NCBI GenBank assembly: GCA_963969595.1
Contig: OZ018412.1
Span: 17,486,501-17,550,500 of the forward strand
DNA length: 64,000 nt
Origin: Neckera pumila
Taxonomy: Eukaryota > Streptophyta > Bryopsida > Hypnales > Neckeraceae
Reading direction: 5' to 3'
Positions 23,368 through 36,131 of the stretch are shown in pieces. The position numbers and the translations under genes are program-made. Under the pieces are notes generated by a model. That model saw only the letters and a list, made by a program, of their open reading frames with translations. It had not been told where the DNA came from and searched no databases. The first letter of the stretch is position 1. Every line of letters starts with the position of its first letter.

Positions 23368-25956
23368 ATGGAGGGGCTGACTCTGCAGCACCAGCATGGG
23401 AAAGCCAAAGTGCGAGTAGCGCGGCTGTGGCGAGGCGGCGCGGGGCAGCAGCACCGGTTTGTGGAGTGGAGCGTCTCCATTTCGATCACCTCCCATGTGC
23501 TGACCGCCTTCACTGACGGGGACAACTCCAAAATTGTCGCCACGGACTCCATCAAGAATACGGTGCGTTGGAAGTCTGTGAAAAATTGTCTCCCGGAATT
23601 TAGTTTGTGGAATGGAGGCTGCTGCTTATGCTTGCTGATGCAAAATTTGCAGCAAGTCCGCGGTAGTGTTGGGGAGATTTTAACTCCGCCGGTGATTATC
23701 CTTCAGTTTTTGTAATTGAATGGTTCTGGACATAGCTGCTTCGGTTTTGCCTTCGATTTTTTTTAATTCTGTAGTTTCAAGATTCAAATGGTTCTGGTGT
23801 TTTTTTTTAGTCTGTTTGCACAACAGTCGATTATTTGATTCTGTCGGATCCCTGCGCCGTGGTTTGTACATGGTATGGGTTCGATTTTACACGCAGTGCT
23901 CTGTTGGGTGGAGGGTGTTTACAAGTCTCTGTTGTGTGCAGGTGTATGCCCTGGCCAAGGAATGCAAGGACGAACTTTCAGCAGAAGATTTTGCAATTTT
24001 TGTGGGCCAGCACTTCGTCCGCACCTATCCCAAGGTAATGACGAGTCACTGTCTTATGATGTTTTCCTTGGTTTTCTTCTGCAGTGTCACAATTGTTTCT
24101 ATTTCTCAGAACATGCCCGAGGATCTGCTTTGGAACTGTTCACGGAATAGAATCTGGATTCCTTTGGGGGGGCTTCTTTTAAGCTCGTGCGAAACCATGA
24201 ATTCAATTTTTTTGAATTTTCCTAGTTGGATGTGATAGTTTTTCTACAGTAATTTTCATGTTTTTTTTCCAGTTTGACTCTGCAGTGGAGAAGGGTGCGT
24301 GGTTTTAACCACTTTGGAATATACAGTTTGATGTGCCTTTGATTTGAAATTTACCGGCTCACTTTGTAGTGGGATTTAAAGTTGTTCACAGTTGTACCTG
24401 GCACGTTCAAATCGGGTCTGAGCCATATTGAAACTTTTAATTTCTCTGAACAGATTGTCACAGACTCTAAAGTTTCAATAATTGAGAAGCAATGGGAGCG
24501 AGTATCCGTGGCTGGCGTTGAGCACGATCATGGTAATGCTAAGATGTCAACAATAGAAGTGAAAACACTGTCGGACATTCTTTAGGAAGTTGTATTGAGG
24601 GTACCCTTCTAGTTTTCCAGTCTACATTACTCTGTTTGGTTATTTTCTTTTGCTGTCCTCTGCATTTGTCGCCATCTTCAAAATTCACGCTCAGTGGATG
24701 TAGAATAGCTCAGAGTAGCAGTGAGAGAGAATCCTCGAGCATAACGCGCTGTCGTGCTTACAGGTTTCAAGCTCGGCACTGGAAAGCACGTTGTGGAAGT
24801 GATTGTCGATAGTGCCGGGCGTGCGAAAGTAACGTCTGGACTCTCCGATTTTACCGTGCTTAAGACAACTCAGGTACTTCCATGGAAAATCTATTGAAAG
24901 AGATAAATGTACATTTGTTTTTGTCTTAATGAATCATCATCATAATACAGAGTTCTTCACATAGTTGTTCTTCACAGGTCCTCTTTCCCTAGCATATACT
25001 CATATACGTAACTTGGAACCTCTTGCAGTCGGGATTCGATAATTTTGTTCGCGACAAGTACACCGTGTTGCCGGATACTAAAGAGCGGATGTTAGCCACA
25101 GTCATCAACGCTAATTGGAGCTATTCAAGCAAGCCAGCGAACTTTCAGAAGCATTGGGAGGGAGTGAAAACAGTACTCCTGGATACTTTTTATGGTCCTG
25201 CCCACACTGGTGTGTTCAGTCCCTCCGTGCAGTTCACACTTTTCCAAATGGAGAAGAATGTACTTACGAGGTACTTGAATTCTTACTATCTTAATTCTAA
25301 GAGTTTAGAAAGTCTGCTGCTGAATTCAAGTTTATGCAGAACACGTATAGCCTCTGCATAGGTGAGCAGTATTCTCGTGTTTGCTTATATCAGTAAACAT
25401 GTATGTCCATTATTGACAAGAATCTGATTGCAGATTTCCAGAGATTGAATCTGTGCATTTGAGCCTGCCAAACGTTCACTTCCTGCCTGTCAACTTACCT
25501 ACTGTGGGCGTCAAGGTAATCTTGCAATTCTTCTTCCTTGCAGTAGCTTTTCTTACAGTGGTTGTGAAATTTTTCACCTGGTTTATAAATTGGTGTTACG
25601 TATCGATTATTGACTACGCTCAATTAGTGGCTATGTTTCTATGTTGGCATAGTTTTTTTGAGGAATACACCTGCATTGATAGCTTGTGTTGCCACCTCAT
25701 CAAGATTCTAAGTAGGTTTGGAACCTTGGAAGTGCCTAACACAGAATCCTATGGAGGGGGGTTGATTAGGAGTCTTGAAGATCCCATTGTGATATAACTT
25801 ATGCTGATAACTTATGTGCTATTAGTGGTGGCATGACTAATGGTTATCTTCCTTGTGCAGTTTGAGAATGATGTCTTTTTACCCACTGACGAACCCCACG
25901 GTTCGATTGAGGCCCGGCTCAGCAGGAAAGACTTCAATCCTCCGTCCAAGTTATAA
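23368..25956 (+). CDS. Urate oxidase (uricase), peroxisomal
   Basis: Seven exons, 23368-23562, 23942-24034, 24454-24532, 24764-24873, 25029-25270, 25434-25515 and 25861-25956, join in frame with GT..AG introns to give 298 residues, the normal family length. Uricase oxidises urate to 5-hydroxyisourate in purine breakdown in peroxisomes. The signature TDSIKNT lies at residues 59-65 (active-site Thr), Lys12/Lys14 in HGKAKVRV supply the conserved N-terminal lysine, and NVHFLPVNL gives the catalytic-region His255. The block VLKTTQSGFDNFVRDKYT matches the family pattern, and the C-terminus is SKL, a type 1 peroxisomal signal. The ATG at 23368 gives the conserved N-terminus; in-frame sequence upstream is UTR. 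The gene looks intact. Confidence 0.96.
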
Positions 25957-26844
25957 ATTCGCCTCCAATAGTCAGGTATTCAGTTGGTTGTGTGATCCTA
26001 AATGTTGCACAAGTGTTGAAACTTGCTACCTTGGAAATACGTTTTCTGTGTCCCTACGTTCTTCCTTTTTTCTATCATTTAGTGTTAAGGTCGGTTTTAG
26101 TTTGACACAGATTTCTCCTTGATCTCTGCGTAATCTTGGGCCTTTTGGGGTTAATACCTTGGAGATACTGTTGAGCTTCTATAGCCACTGACAAGGTTAA
26201 CACATGTTTACCTTTCGTTTTTCTACTGACCCAGATTCACTCAAGGGAATTATTCTGGAAGTCTTACTGATATACGATGTTTGCAATGAGTTTGCAGGCA
26301 AGAAAAACGGCAACAACTGTATCTTAGGCCATCTGTGTTGGCTTCTGATCCGAACGGGTTTCCCTAGTCAGCAGTCTATTGTCTAGTAGTCTTGATAGGG
26401 CATGTCCCTGTTTCTGTTTTTGTGCTTGTTTCCTAGGTATGGCTAGAAAAGAATCTACCCGGCGAAGGTAAGGTTTGAGGTGAAGGCTCTCAGGGCACTA
26501 TTCTGTAATTTTTCCGGTTCTCTGTATATTGTATACCATGAACTGTTTTATGAAAGCATTTGATGCCAGTTTACTAAGTTATATTTTATCCATGCCCAAT
26601 TCTTCTCGCAAATGCTTAGGCTCCCTGGCTCCATGCCGTCTTCTTTTTTCCACAATCTGCTGTGCATTTGGTGTCGGTGGCCTCGTGTAGTTCACTCTGG
26701 CTCTCACCTGAGCAGCACCGGAAACTCCTCAGAATGAATGACGTCCACTAATCCATACCTTAAGTTCGGCTGTTTTTTTTTTTTTTTTTTTTTTTTTTGT
26801 TTGTTTGTTATGTTGAGATCCCCCAGACTGTGCGTAGCCGAGGC
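25957..26844 (+). other. Uricase 3' region and long T run
   Basis: This should hold the uricase 3' UTR; a spliced 3' UTR is possible around 26440-26470. At about 26772-26799 there is an uninterrupted T run followed by TTTG repeats, which on the minus strand would be a poly-A tail. That could mark the 3' end of a minus-strand retroposed element ending here. No protein-coding frame supports it. Confidence 0.4.
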
Positions 26845-27144
26845 GCATGCTTGGTACCGTCGGAAAGCCCTCGGTAAGGAGGGGTGCACAGGCTTGGTAT
26901 CGTGGCGTGTGGAGCAATGGTGCAGAAGTTATTGAATTTCGAAGTATTTATGGGTCAAAAAATTTAAAAATCATGTTTTACTTTGATTTTGGTTGCGTTC
27001 TTGGTACCATTGGAAAGCTCTTGGCGAGGAGGAGTGGACGGGCTTGGTTTTGTGGCGTTGGAGATATGGTATGAAAGTTGTTGAATTTTGAAGTTTTTTA
27101 TGCATTAAAATTTTTTTAAATTACTTTTTCTTTTGTTTTGGCTA
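26845..27144. repeat. Diverged 150-bp tandem duplication
   Basis: Two units of about 150 bp, anchored by TTGGTACC at 26851 and 27001, share GGAAAGC.CT.GG blocks and a following TTGAATTT.GAAGT block. They sit right next to the long T run. This might be two monomers of a satellite or of a retroposon body. Confidence 0.5.
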
Positions 27145-27667
27145 TGGCAACGGCAGACGGCACACTAGTATACTTGGTATTCCTATTTAACCCTGAAAGG
27201 ACAGGCCTATGACTAGTATGGTCAAATAGAATCTGTAGACAAAAATTTATAGGAATTATGTTATGAGAAATAAGAATCTGACAAATTATGGAAACCTTCT
27301 GAAGTCTATCTTTAGAAATGGGTTGTCTCCCTTATGCTCCTATTCTGCAAGTAAGAATGTACTCTCATGCATGAATTGAAATTTTTTTGTATTTATTTTT
27401 TGGAGATGTAAATACATTGATGTCTTCTATCAATCAATGAAATTTCAAATTTGTCTGCAAGTTTTGAAATTACTATAGCTTTTAATAGAGAGTGAAAAAA
27501 AATTACTATCAAATATGAAATATGCTTCAAAAATCTGAAAATATCTCCATAGGGATATATTATATTGTAAACACCATGTACAAAACCATTTACCATGTCA
27601 TTCTAGAATAAGAATATTAGAACTCTAGAGAAATAAGCTTGAAGTTCATTTGAAGTTCAAATTGCAA

Positions 27668-28224
27668 TTAACCCCTAAAGGACCAAATAGTGTTTTTTGG
27701 TAACATAGCAATTTTGGGTAGCTCACTACGAATGGAAATTTTATTTTTGTTCTTTGAAAATTTCACACAATGTGTGCCCGAGGAGTAGCTTTAAGGCCCA
27801 ACAATTTTCAAAACTTTTGACTACATGGTTAAAAAGTTATTGGATGATATGTCATTTTCAACGGTCAGCGGGCACCTCAAAAAAATTCTGGAAAATCATT
27901 TTTAAAAAAAATAAATATTTTGTCTAGACTCTATATACAATTCTTCAACATAAAAAATTTTAAGTTAAAAATATTCAAAGTCAAAAAACTACTCATGGAT
28001 GATGCCAAAAAACTTAATTCTTCACTTTAAATGCATAATTATATCTTGCAATTTACATGTTCAAATTTTCTTAAATTTCTTCCATACATTCTTATGCTAA
28101 TTTAGTGCAAGATTTTATGGTTAAGTATGTGAAAAAATCAAATTTTAATAGTTTTGCACTTTGCAATAGAAATGGCAATTTTGAGTGTTTTTGAAAAAAA
28201 AGCCTTTGGTCCTTCAGGAGTTGA
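27668..28224 (-). repeat. TTAA-family element, internally deleted
   Basis: The left terminus, TTAACCCCTAAAGGACCA, is the full family consensus. The right terminus, TTTGGTCCTTCAGGAGTTGA, is slightly decayed. Length is 557 bp against about 930 bp for full copies, so the middle is deleted. The orientation matches the copy at 20585-21529, including the shared block GAGGAGTAGCTTTAAGGCCC. Confidence 0.75.
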
Positions 28225-30265
28225 ACTTACAAAACTTCCTTGAGTTGTTATTTCAGTTCATGTAATAGAAAAGATTCATGTAACAAATGTCATTTTCTTA
28301 AAATTCATTTAAAACAATTATTCACCTGTATGGAAAAAAGAGTTTAGCAACATTTTTTTATTTTAAATTCCTACTTAATGTTATTTTTCATGGAGATTTG
28401 CTGATTTCCCCTTCAATTATAGTTCTTAGCTTCAAATACCAAATGTTGAAACTCCACACCATCATCAAAAATTGATGTCCATTGTGTATGAGTGATATTC
28501 ATTTGAACTCCAATCCATATTTTAAATGATGAATAGAGTGTCTTTGAATGCTGATTTGTCAAAATAACTTCTCTTTTATCTTAAGTGATGTTTGAATCTT
28601 CAAAACCACAACCCTCCTTTATGACAAATTTGATAAAATTAAAATAAACAAGGAATATATATATACAAAGATTTGATGAAAATAGTATAAACTTTAAAAC
28701 TTGCAATCATTATTATTGAAGGCGTTAACCCTTCTTTTCTTTTTTGCATCTTTTTATTATATTTTTGTGTGAATATATTGTTTATATCAATCCCAACAAA
28801 TTTTGTGATAAAAAAGACAATCTTTGAAAGAATCTAAATTTTTTTAGATGAATAAAAATGTAACTAATTGTATAAAATATTTGCTTAAAGCACTTTGTTC
28901 ATCATTCTAAATATAGAAATGTGAGTGCATAGGGGTTATTAAAAAGATAAAGAACGTATACCTATAATTGCTACCAATTGCAATTGAATATATTTATTAT
29001 TGTTAAATCTATATTATTTTCATTAGAGCAACTGAAAGAAGATCCAATGCACTTTAGCTTGCCTTATTTGAACACCATATGAATAAATAATGAATTTTCA
29101 AAGTACAATAGAACATCTCTTAGTGCATGGTGTTGACACTATGCACCAAGAGAGGTTTATGGATCATTACAAAAAAATTCAGCCCTCTACAAGGTTGCCA
29201 ATGCGTGATTTTTGGCACCCCTAGGGTGCAATTACAGATTTTTTTTTAAAATTTCCAATCTAATGTGGCGCTGATGTGGCACTAATGCAGCCACGTCAAA
29301 TTTCAAATTTTCAAAATTTTTAATTTTAATTTTTTCCATAATTGCACCACGGGTGTGCAAGACTAGTGGCCTTGTTGAGGGTTGATTTTTTGTAATAGTA
29401 GAGATGTGTATTAATTGCCATCTAACTAACATCGGCTCTAACGACACTACTTTTCAGCTACCTACAAACTGTCTTCCTTATTGCATATTATGCACTAAAA
29501 GAAGATACATTAATCCTTAAATGCCCAAGGCCTGTTTTGAGCTTCTACAAAATTGCTCTAATTTGAACAAAAAGCCAACATTCTAATAAGTTGTGTTGAT
29601 TTCCTTTGAATTGTAATTGTACAAATTCAAACTAGACATGTTAGAGATCACACAAGAAAAGAAAACACAACAAAATCACTTAGGAATAAAAAGATTATAA
29701 TGTTTGATTATGAGTGTGTTAAAACCATGGAAATCTTTCAACTCTCTTATGGCATATCACATCTAAAAAATTGGTCACCAAAAAAAAAAGAGGTTAAAGG
29801 GCCTAGCATGCATAACCCCAATCAATTTATGGCTTCTCAAAATCTATTCTACAAATTTTTTAAATGAATTTCTAATGTGGTTTTCCTCCCAGATCTAGTG
29901 TATTTGAGGCTCATTTTCAAGAGCCCGTAACACTACAAAAAGTCAAGATTGCAATGGGTACCCTTGCACAAAATCTTGAATAGAAAAATCGTAATCAATC
30001 ATTTTCAAAATCGGATTTTTGATGCTAAAACTAGACTTCAAAAAGAATTTTACAAAAATATGAACTATAAAAAATTGCAATTTGGTTAGGTTTTATTTAA
30101 CTTCAAAGTATTGTCAACACCAAAATTTGGTGCCTCAAGCATTTAGAAGTAAAGAGAGGTTTTGTTGTACTATCTCTAGATGTATCGGAAGTCAATACTA
30201 AGATCTCATAGCCCCTCATGTTTTGATGGTGTACATCTTGTGTAGGTAATGAATATCTGCACTAC
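28225..30265. other. AT-rich intergenic DNA
   Basis: Apart from the MITE at 29165-29397 I see no gene or named element. Confidence 0.4.
29165..29397. repeat. CATTA-family MITE
   Basis: A 233-bp element. The left end begins CATTACAAAAAAATTCAGCC and the right end inverted begins ATTACAAAAAATCAACCC, both followed by a CTC(T/A)ACAAGG block. The interior contains GCAGCCACGTCAAA. Related by termini to the copies at 966, 11777, 12670 and 56325. Confidence 0.65.
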
Positions 30266-30573
30266 CGTACACGTAGGTCAGTTTTGGCACTTTGCTGACA
30301 AAATAGATTTGTAGTTCAATAGTTTGGCAAACTAATTTGGATTTCTTTACTTTTGACATTTTGCTTTTTTAAATTCTTAGACACTCCTAATTTTGGAATT
30401 GATTTTTAATTTTTGTATAAAATGTGTTCTTTATTCTAAATTTTTTGAAGAATAATAATTAGATATTCAAAATTAGAAACAATGAAAATTTTTAGACTTT
30501 CAAAAATAGTTATACAATTTTTGAAATTTTTGGAATATTCCCAAGTTATTTACAAAACTGACCTACACGTACG
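30266..30573. repeat. Small inverted-repeat element
   Basis: The left end CGTACACGTAGGTCAGTTTTG and right end CAAAACTGACCTACACGTACG are near-perfect complements about 308 bp apart. The right end overlaps the start of the interrupted CTACAC-family copy at 30563, so several small elements have piled up here. Confidence 0.55.
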
Positions 30574-30639
30574 ATAAGTAGTGAAATTGGGTTGCCTTAA
30601 CAACTAGGTTGCCTTATTGGGAGAAGTTACCTCATGACC

Positions 30640-30745
30640 GGGGATGCTATTTTGTGAGCCTGAAAGCCTGTGAGCCCAAAACATTTTGTAGAATTTTCAA
30701 GGAAATTTGGGGTGTGGACCTATGACCATGGAATAGGAAATTAGG
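30640..30745 (+). repeat. Left terminal inverted repeat of the MULE
   Basis: Contains TTTGTGAGCCTGAAAGCC, then TGTGAGCCC, and about 50 bp further GACCTATGACCATGGA. These correspond, inverted, to blocks in 44012-44262. Confidence 0.65.
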
Positions 30746-31733
30746 AAATTCAGAACTAGAAAATTAAATAAAAAACATCAATTTCCTAAAGAAGATATGG
30801 GGCACTGAAAATGATCATCAAATACATTTAAATAATGCTTTAGCCAATAATTATTATTATTTTTGGTCATAAGGTCACATATCAATCAAATCCAAGAAAT
30901 CGAAGAACCTTATCAATATCAAAACTGTACTACCCAAATTAGGAATTTGGGTTAGGAAATTAAACCAAATGCTTCTTCAAATTATATGGAGACTCTAATA
31001 GATACTAGAAGATCAAACGTGGGATCTAGGGCTCTTAAAGCATTTTTTTTATAGATAAAACAAAATCACCATCCATTTCTTTTTTTGTAAATATTTTTAT
31101 ATGGCACAACATAGAACTTGGAAAACCATCACATCACTAAGGATTTCCTTGCTAGATTTGAAATTTTAAACTCTCTAAGCCTCCTGCTTTAGCCCAAATT
31201 CAGACTGGAAAATTAATTACTGTTATTGGATTCATACATATTTTTGCTTCCGACTCCAATGGACATGAAATGGTGTCTCGGTACCGAGACACCTTTTATG
31301 AGTCTGGCAGTTTGGGACTCCTGAGAAAACAAGTTACAATTCCAGTTGTTTGAGAGTTAAGAAACTCCAATGTCATAGAGAAATCTGATTACCGACCAGT
31401 CATTATTCTAACAACAACGTAGTCATCCCATGAAATTGATTGATAGTGATATTATGCAAGATATATAGCATGAGTGAAAATACCGTTTTAGCTAGAGGAC
31501 CATAGAATATAAAATAACTTCTACACATTGAAGGATTTATTAATCTAAAATATATTACTTCAAGATGATAATGACTTGCATTTCACAAAAGCATGATATT
31601 GTAGTAGTAAATGTCTATGAACTAAACAAATGCCAAGAGATACACAATACCATAATAGAAGGCAAGAACAGTAAGCCGTAACAAAACATGAAATAGATAT
31701 AAAAATAGAACAGATTGAGATGAAGTTGAGTTC

Positions 31734-34700
31734 TCATGAACAATAACTACCGGTAGAGGATTTCGACATAGAACTCTCAACACTACCAGTCAACTCACTA
31801 TCAAAATCCAATGCGGAGTCATCTACAAACATCAAAACACGTGGATCTACCCGACAAGACACGCTAGATGGTTTAGGGTCATAAGTCTAAAAATCTCTAG
31901 CCATGGCCTCCGCATATGGAGGCAATTGGAATGATTTAGGAGGGCTAGACAAGAAAGTTGGGTGAGCAAATAAAGGGCAATGTAAGGGCATCTTCATTCT
32001 TTCATTTTGCCTACATAACAAATAAACGAAACATTGGAATCCAAAAAAATATGTAGTGCAAGAAATGCCATTCATAAAATAAAACAAAAACTTACTTACT
32101 AAATCAGGACTTCTTTTTGATGCGACGAACTAGAACCTCCTCATTGTCAAAATCCATCATAATAGGGTCGACAGTCACATTCTCTTGTGGCTTAGAAACT
32201 GTAGCCTCGGAGAGCAACAGTTTAAGTAAAACCTCAAATATAGAACTGTCTTCTTCCAACGCCATGATATGACGCCGAGTAGCCTGACAAACAATAATAT
32301 TTGAACCTGCATCCACAGAGGAAGAAGATATTATACTACAATACAATGCAAGTTCAACCTAAGAAGTGAAGCTAAGAAATGATCAAGAAGAATAAATTCT
32401 TGAAGGAAATCCGACCTGTTGATGCACTGCAATCCATGACCACGTCTCTAGGCAAGGTAGTTGCCTCGATTAACATTTGCAGGAATGCAAGAGCCTTCTC
32501 TCGCGGCCCCCACCAAGGTATATTTCCATTCATGGCAACGTCATCATTTCCACAAAATTTTTGAAGGATGTCATCACGATCGACGTTGATGCCTACAGCC
32601 TCATGAATTGGGACTGCCTGAAACGAGAAGCGTGATCTAGATCAACCACTTCCAGTCTTCACGTACAGTGACAGTGCAAATCGCATGGTCTGCAAAGGAT
32701 AAAAGATTAGTAATCAACTCAAGAGAACCACAAACATTACGTACTAAAGGGCAACTAGTAAATGGTGATGATTACCATGGAAGATGTATGTCCGTTGGCA
32801 ACGTCAAGTGAAGCCTATTCATAACCCACTAATCCTTGTGTGACTTGAAGCCGTAGTTATTGCAAAACGTTAGGATGTGAGACTTGATGTCCCGGCTGAA
32901 AGGATACAGGACAAGGAGTGCGCCACTGTCATGCAAATAAGCATCTGCAAATTCAAAAACAGCTTCTAATCCATCTAAAGAAAATTCGTTCCATTTCGGA
33001 ACAACATTAGATGGAGTAGAAATAGTGGGAATTGGTAAGCCCTCCGGCACGTCAAAAATGAGGAGGTCAATTGCAGCTGTTTTGGTCACAACGCCATTGA
33101 CATAACGGTCCTTGTCGGACACATGTTGCAAGCAAACAAAGCACTTGACATCATCTACTGGAATGTCGACATTTAGCTCTAAAAAGCGTATAATAAAAGA
33201 AAATCCCCTATAAAAGGATGCCAAATCAATCCAAAGCAAAAGCATTGAAGTTTAAGCGAGCTCCAAAGCATGTACCTTTTGCAAAAGTGAAAGGACATCC
33301 TTCATTGCTTGCGGAGTAGGGCCTTCCCCGTCTGGAAGAAGGGATGTCACGGACTCGTTTAGGATGCATTCATCAACATTTGCCACAGATTGCATGAAGT
33401 GGGCGATTGCTGGGGTCCTGTGCTGCAAGACATCCTGATTTAAAGAAAAGCCTGAAGAATTGTCCTTTGTAGCTACATCACTTGCCACAGGTTCCGTAGT
33501 CTCCACCTTCCGCTTCCTCCCTCCTTTCGCATCGCTTTTGGCTTTTCCTTTCTCCGCTTGTTTAGCCTTCTTCTTAGCATCATTTTCTTCATTCTTTAGC
33601 CTTGTTGATTCCAACTTCTCTTCCTTCTTCTTATTGGAAACCTCTTGGCATTTGATGGCTTTTGCTCGTGCGTCACCTTCTAGTCCCGCAAACTTGTCAA
33701 TCTCAGGTTCCACAACAACACTCTCTTTGATAGACTAGAAGAGGGCCAACTCTTGCGGCGGTATATATCCCTGGCTACAATCTAGATACCAGGCCGCCGA
33801 TTGAAGGAGCCCGCTTGGACAGTTTTTCACCTGAGAAGGTGAAAACATACAGTCCGGAGAAGACCTATCTAGCCACAAATTCAAAAACGGAGGTAGATCA
33901 ACCTTTGCAATGGCTTTCTTGGGATAAAGCTCAAGCTTGAAATACCTGAACAATAAAAACATTTGTTTCAATTTCTTAACAAAATCAGTTAAAGTAGAAT
34001 TAAGTCAAAGAACCATGACACAGGTAATAAAAAAAAAATACAAATACCTGTAAATAATCCTCTTCACCACTAGTGGAGCGCCCTTCGAATCCTTAAAGGA
34101 ATCAGACTTCTTAAAAGCATCTGCTCCTTTAAAAACACCAGGGAACGTGTGATCCCACAACTTCATGCACCAACCTTCAATGTAATTAGGTAGTAATTTA
34201 GGCTCCCCGACAACCTCCATATTGACTGGAATGTTGTCACCTCGAATGATAGCCTCATACATCTCCAAGACTGCATCCTCCATCTGTCAAAGAGAGTCGA
34301 AAAGGTAAATAGATAAAGCAGAAAAAACATTGAAGTCAGTGTAATTGAGGCAAATCAAGGTCATAACTGTCATAACTCACCCCCGCATACCAACACGCCT
34401 TTGACAAGAATGAATTAAGCTTATCCTCATTAACAGGTCGAGGAGGAAAGCAACGAGCTTCACGAGATGGTGCTGACAAGTTAATCCACTTCAGCCACTT
34501 CACTTTGTGTAGAACATCTGTGTTTGTGGTTGCTATCATCTGGAGATTTTCTAACGTCAACTCCGGCATCGCATACATACTCTAGTGCCTCTCAATCTGC
34601 CAAAATGCAAACGCAGCATTAAAACCTAAAAAGGGATCAATAAAGCATTATCATACAACGATGATCCAAATAACAATCGTACCTCTTGGAGCCATTCATC

Positions 34701-36131
34701 TCCCAATGCCGGATTAGTCACAGAGACAATCTTTGAAAGCTTCTTGTAAAGCTTGTCAATGGCATCTTTCGTAGCACTCCGCATGGCTGCTGTGATCCCT
34801 GCGTCGCACACATCTGCGGCTACAGTATCTTCATGATACTTTCGAACTGCAACATCAGAAGCTGCTGCTATCTCTTGCTGCATTATAAACAAATATATAA
34901 ATATAGAGAATTAGAAACGTAGATCCCAATACAAATGATTTATCAAAATAAAAATTATGATAACTAGCCAAATAATAAAGCAACCCAAACAATTAATCAT
35001 ACCTGAAAAATGAAAGCAGTAAACACCGCAAGAGGCATACAATACCAAGTCTTGCGAGTATTCTGCTGACAAGCCTTAATGTCATTTGCCGTCAGCAACT
35101 CATTGAACTTTTCGATTGGTAAAGAACCATACTTTCTCACACGATACAACGTATGGACAAGGTTTGTTTTGAAGTGAGAATTCTCCGTGTGCCTAATTAG
35201 AGTCAAATATAGACAACATTAGTTACATGATACAGGTAATTGACGGAATTTCAAAATTCACGGGATGAGGGAAAACTCACTTGTTGATGTCATGCATTAC
35301 TTGCATGGCTGCACCAACTCGCCCTCTTGTGTCAAGGACAATAGAATCGACAAAAATGTGCCAACTCAACTCGACACTATGAAGTCGACGTATGTGCCGC
35401 ATCCAAGCAATCGTCCGATGGTTACCATCGCATACGAAAAACTTAGCATCCACAAGATGCTTCAATTCAGCAGGCAATTTGGAATTGAAGTTGTCATTGA
35501 CAGAATTCTAGAGTTCACCCCGCTCTTCCTTCTCCGCAGGAATAAACACCCCTATCAATCCCTGTTCATCTGCAATGGAGACATAAAACACTCTTGCACC
35601 ATCTTCATAGCCGTGAACAAACTCTTGTTCCAATTTGTCAAGTCACATGCTAAGGTTGGCCGCACCATTGGCATAGGAACAAGACAACATAATGGGATGC
35701 GCAATCGTGAACGCTCTCGCGGAGTAAGCCGCAAAATTGATATCGTTGCAATGAAGTCTAGCTTCTGGGCCTTCCTAATGTCATCTTCCCCTTCAATAGC
35801 ATCTCCCTCTGAAGTCCCCCTTCCACTATCAAGATCTTCGTCATCCTCACCTTCTACAAGTATGGGAGGTTGGTCCTCCGCAATATTCTTATCAAGGTCC
35901 TCCAAAGAAGGTAGAGAAGTGTCGCCGACCTACAATTCCAGATTCAAATTTTCAACCAGAATTAGAATGTCATTAACAAGTGAATTGGGAAAAATGAAGC
36001 GTAAGAATGGAATAATGCATTTGTACACACCGACGCGTTTCCGCGAGAGGTGACTTACAGACAATGATTGGAACTTACATCTGTTTGAAGGTTCTGAATC
36101 CGTAATGCTTCTGCAGCAACTTCAACCGCAG
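31734..36131 (-). pseudogene. Accessory gene: ParB-like plus DNA methyltransferase-like protein
   Basis: A chain of minus-strand exons with mostly good GT..AG sites: 36131-36079, 35929-35281, 35192-35003, 34877-34683, 34596-34381, 34283-34048, 33945-33276, about 33202-32776, 32689-32416, 32306-32096 and 32010-31734. The product runs: acidic stretch, conserved block, FFVCDGNHRTIAW (35415-35429 encodes DGNHR, as in ParB/Srx folds), a helical region, a basic KGGRKRK segment, LIFDVPEG (placed like methylase motif IV), then VVMDCSASTGSNIIV (motif I) and HIMALEEDSSIFE. Motif IV before motif I is the permuted beta-class order of N6-A/N4-C DNA methylases. Eight in-frame stops (five TAG, three TGA) plus a probable frameshift near 35775 make it a pseudogene. 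Two exon joins (33276/33202 and 32776/32689) are unresolved. A role in modifying element DNA is inference. Confidence 0.6.

Noticed and set aside
23233..23715. Longer first exon for uricase with an upstream start
   Set aside because: The family N-terminus begins at the ATG at 23368, and the frame past 23562 runs into intron; upstream in-frame residues have no similarity.
35265..36053. 262-codon plus-strand open frame
   Set aside because: It lies antisense to the accessory-gene exon, whose minus-strand frame carries the DGNHR motif and fits splice sites; the plus frame has no recognisable domain.
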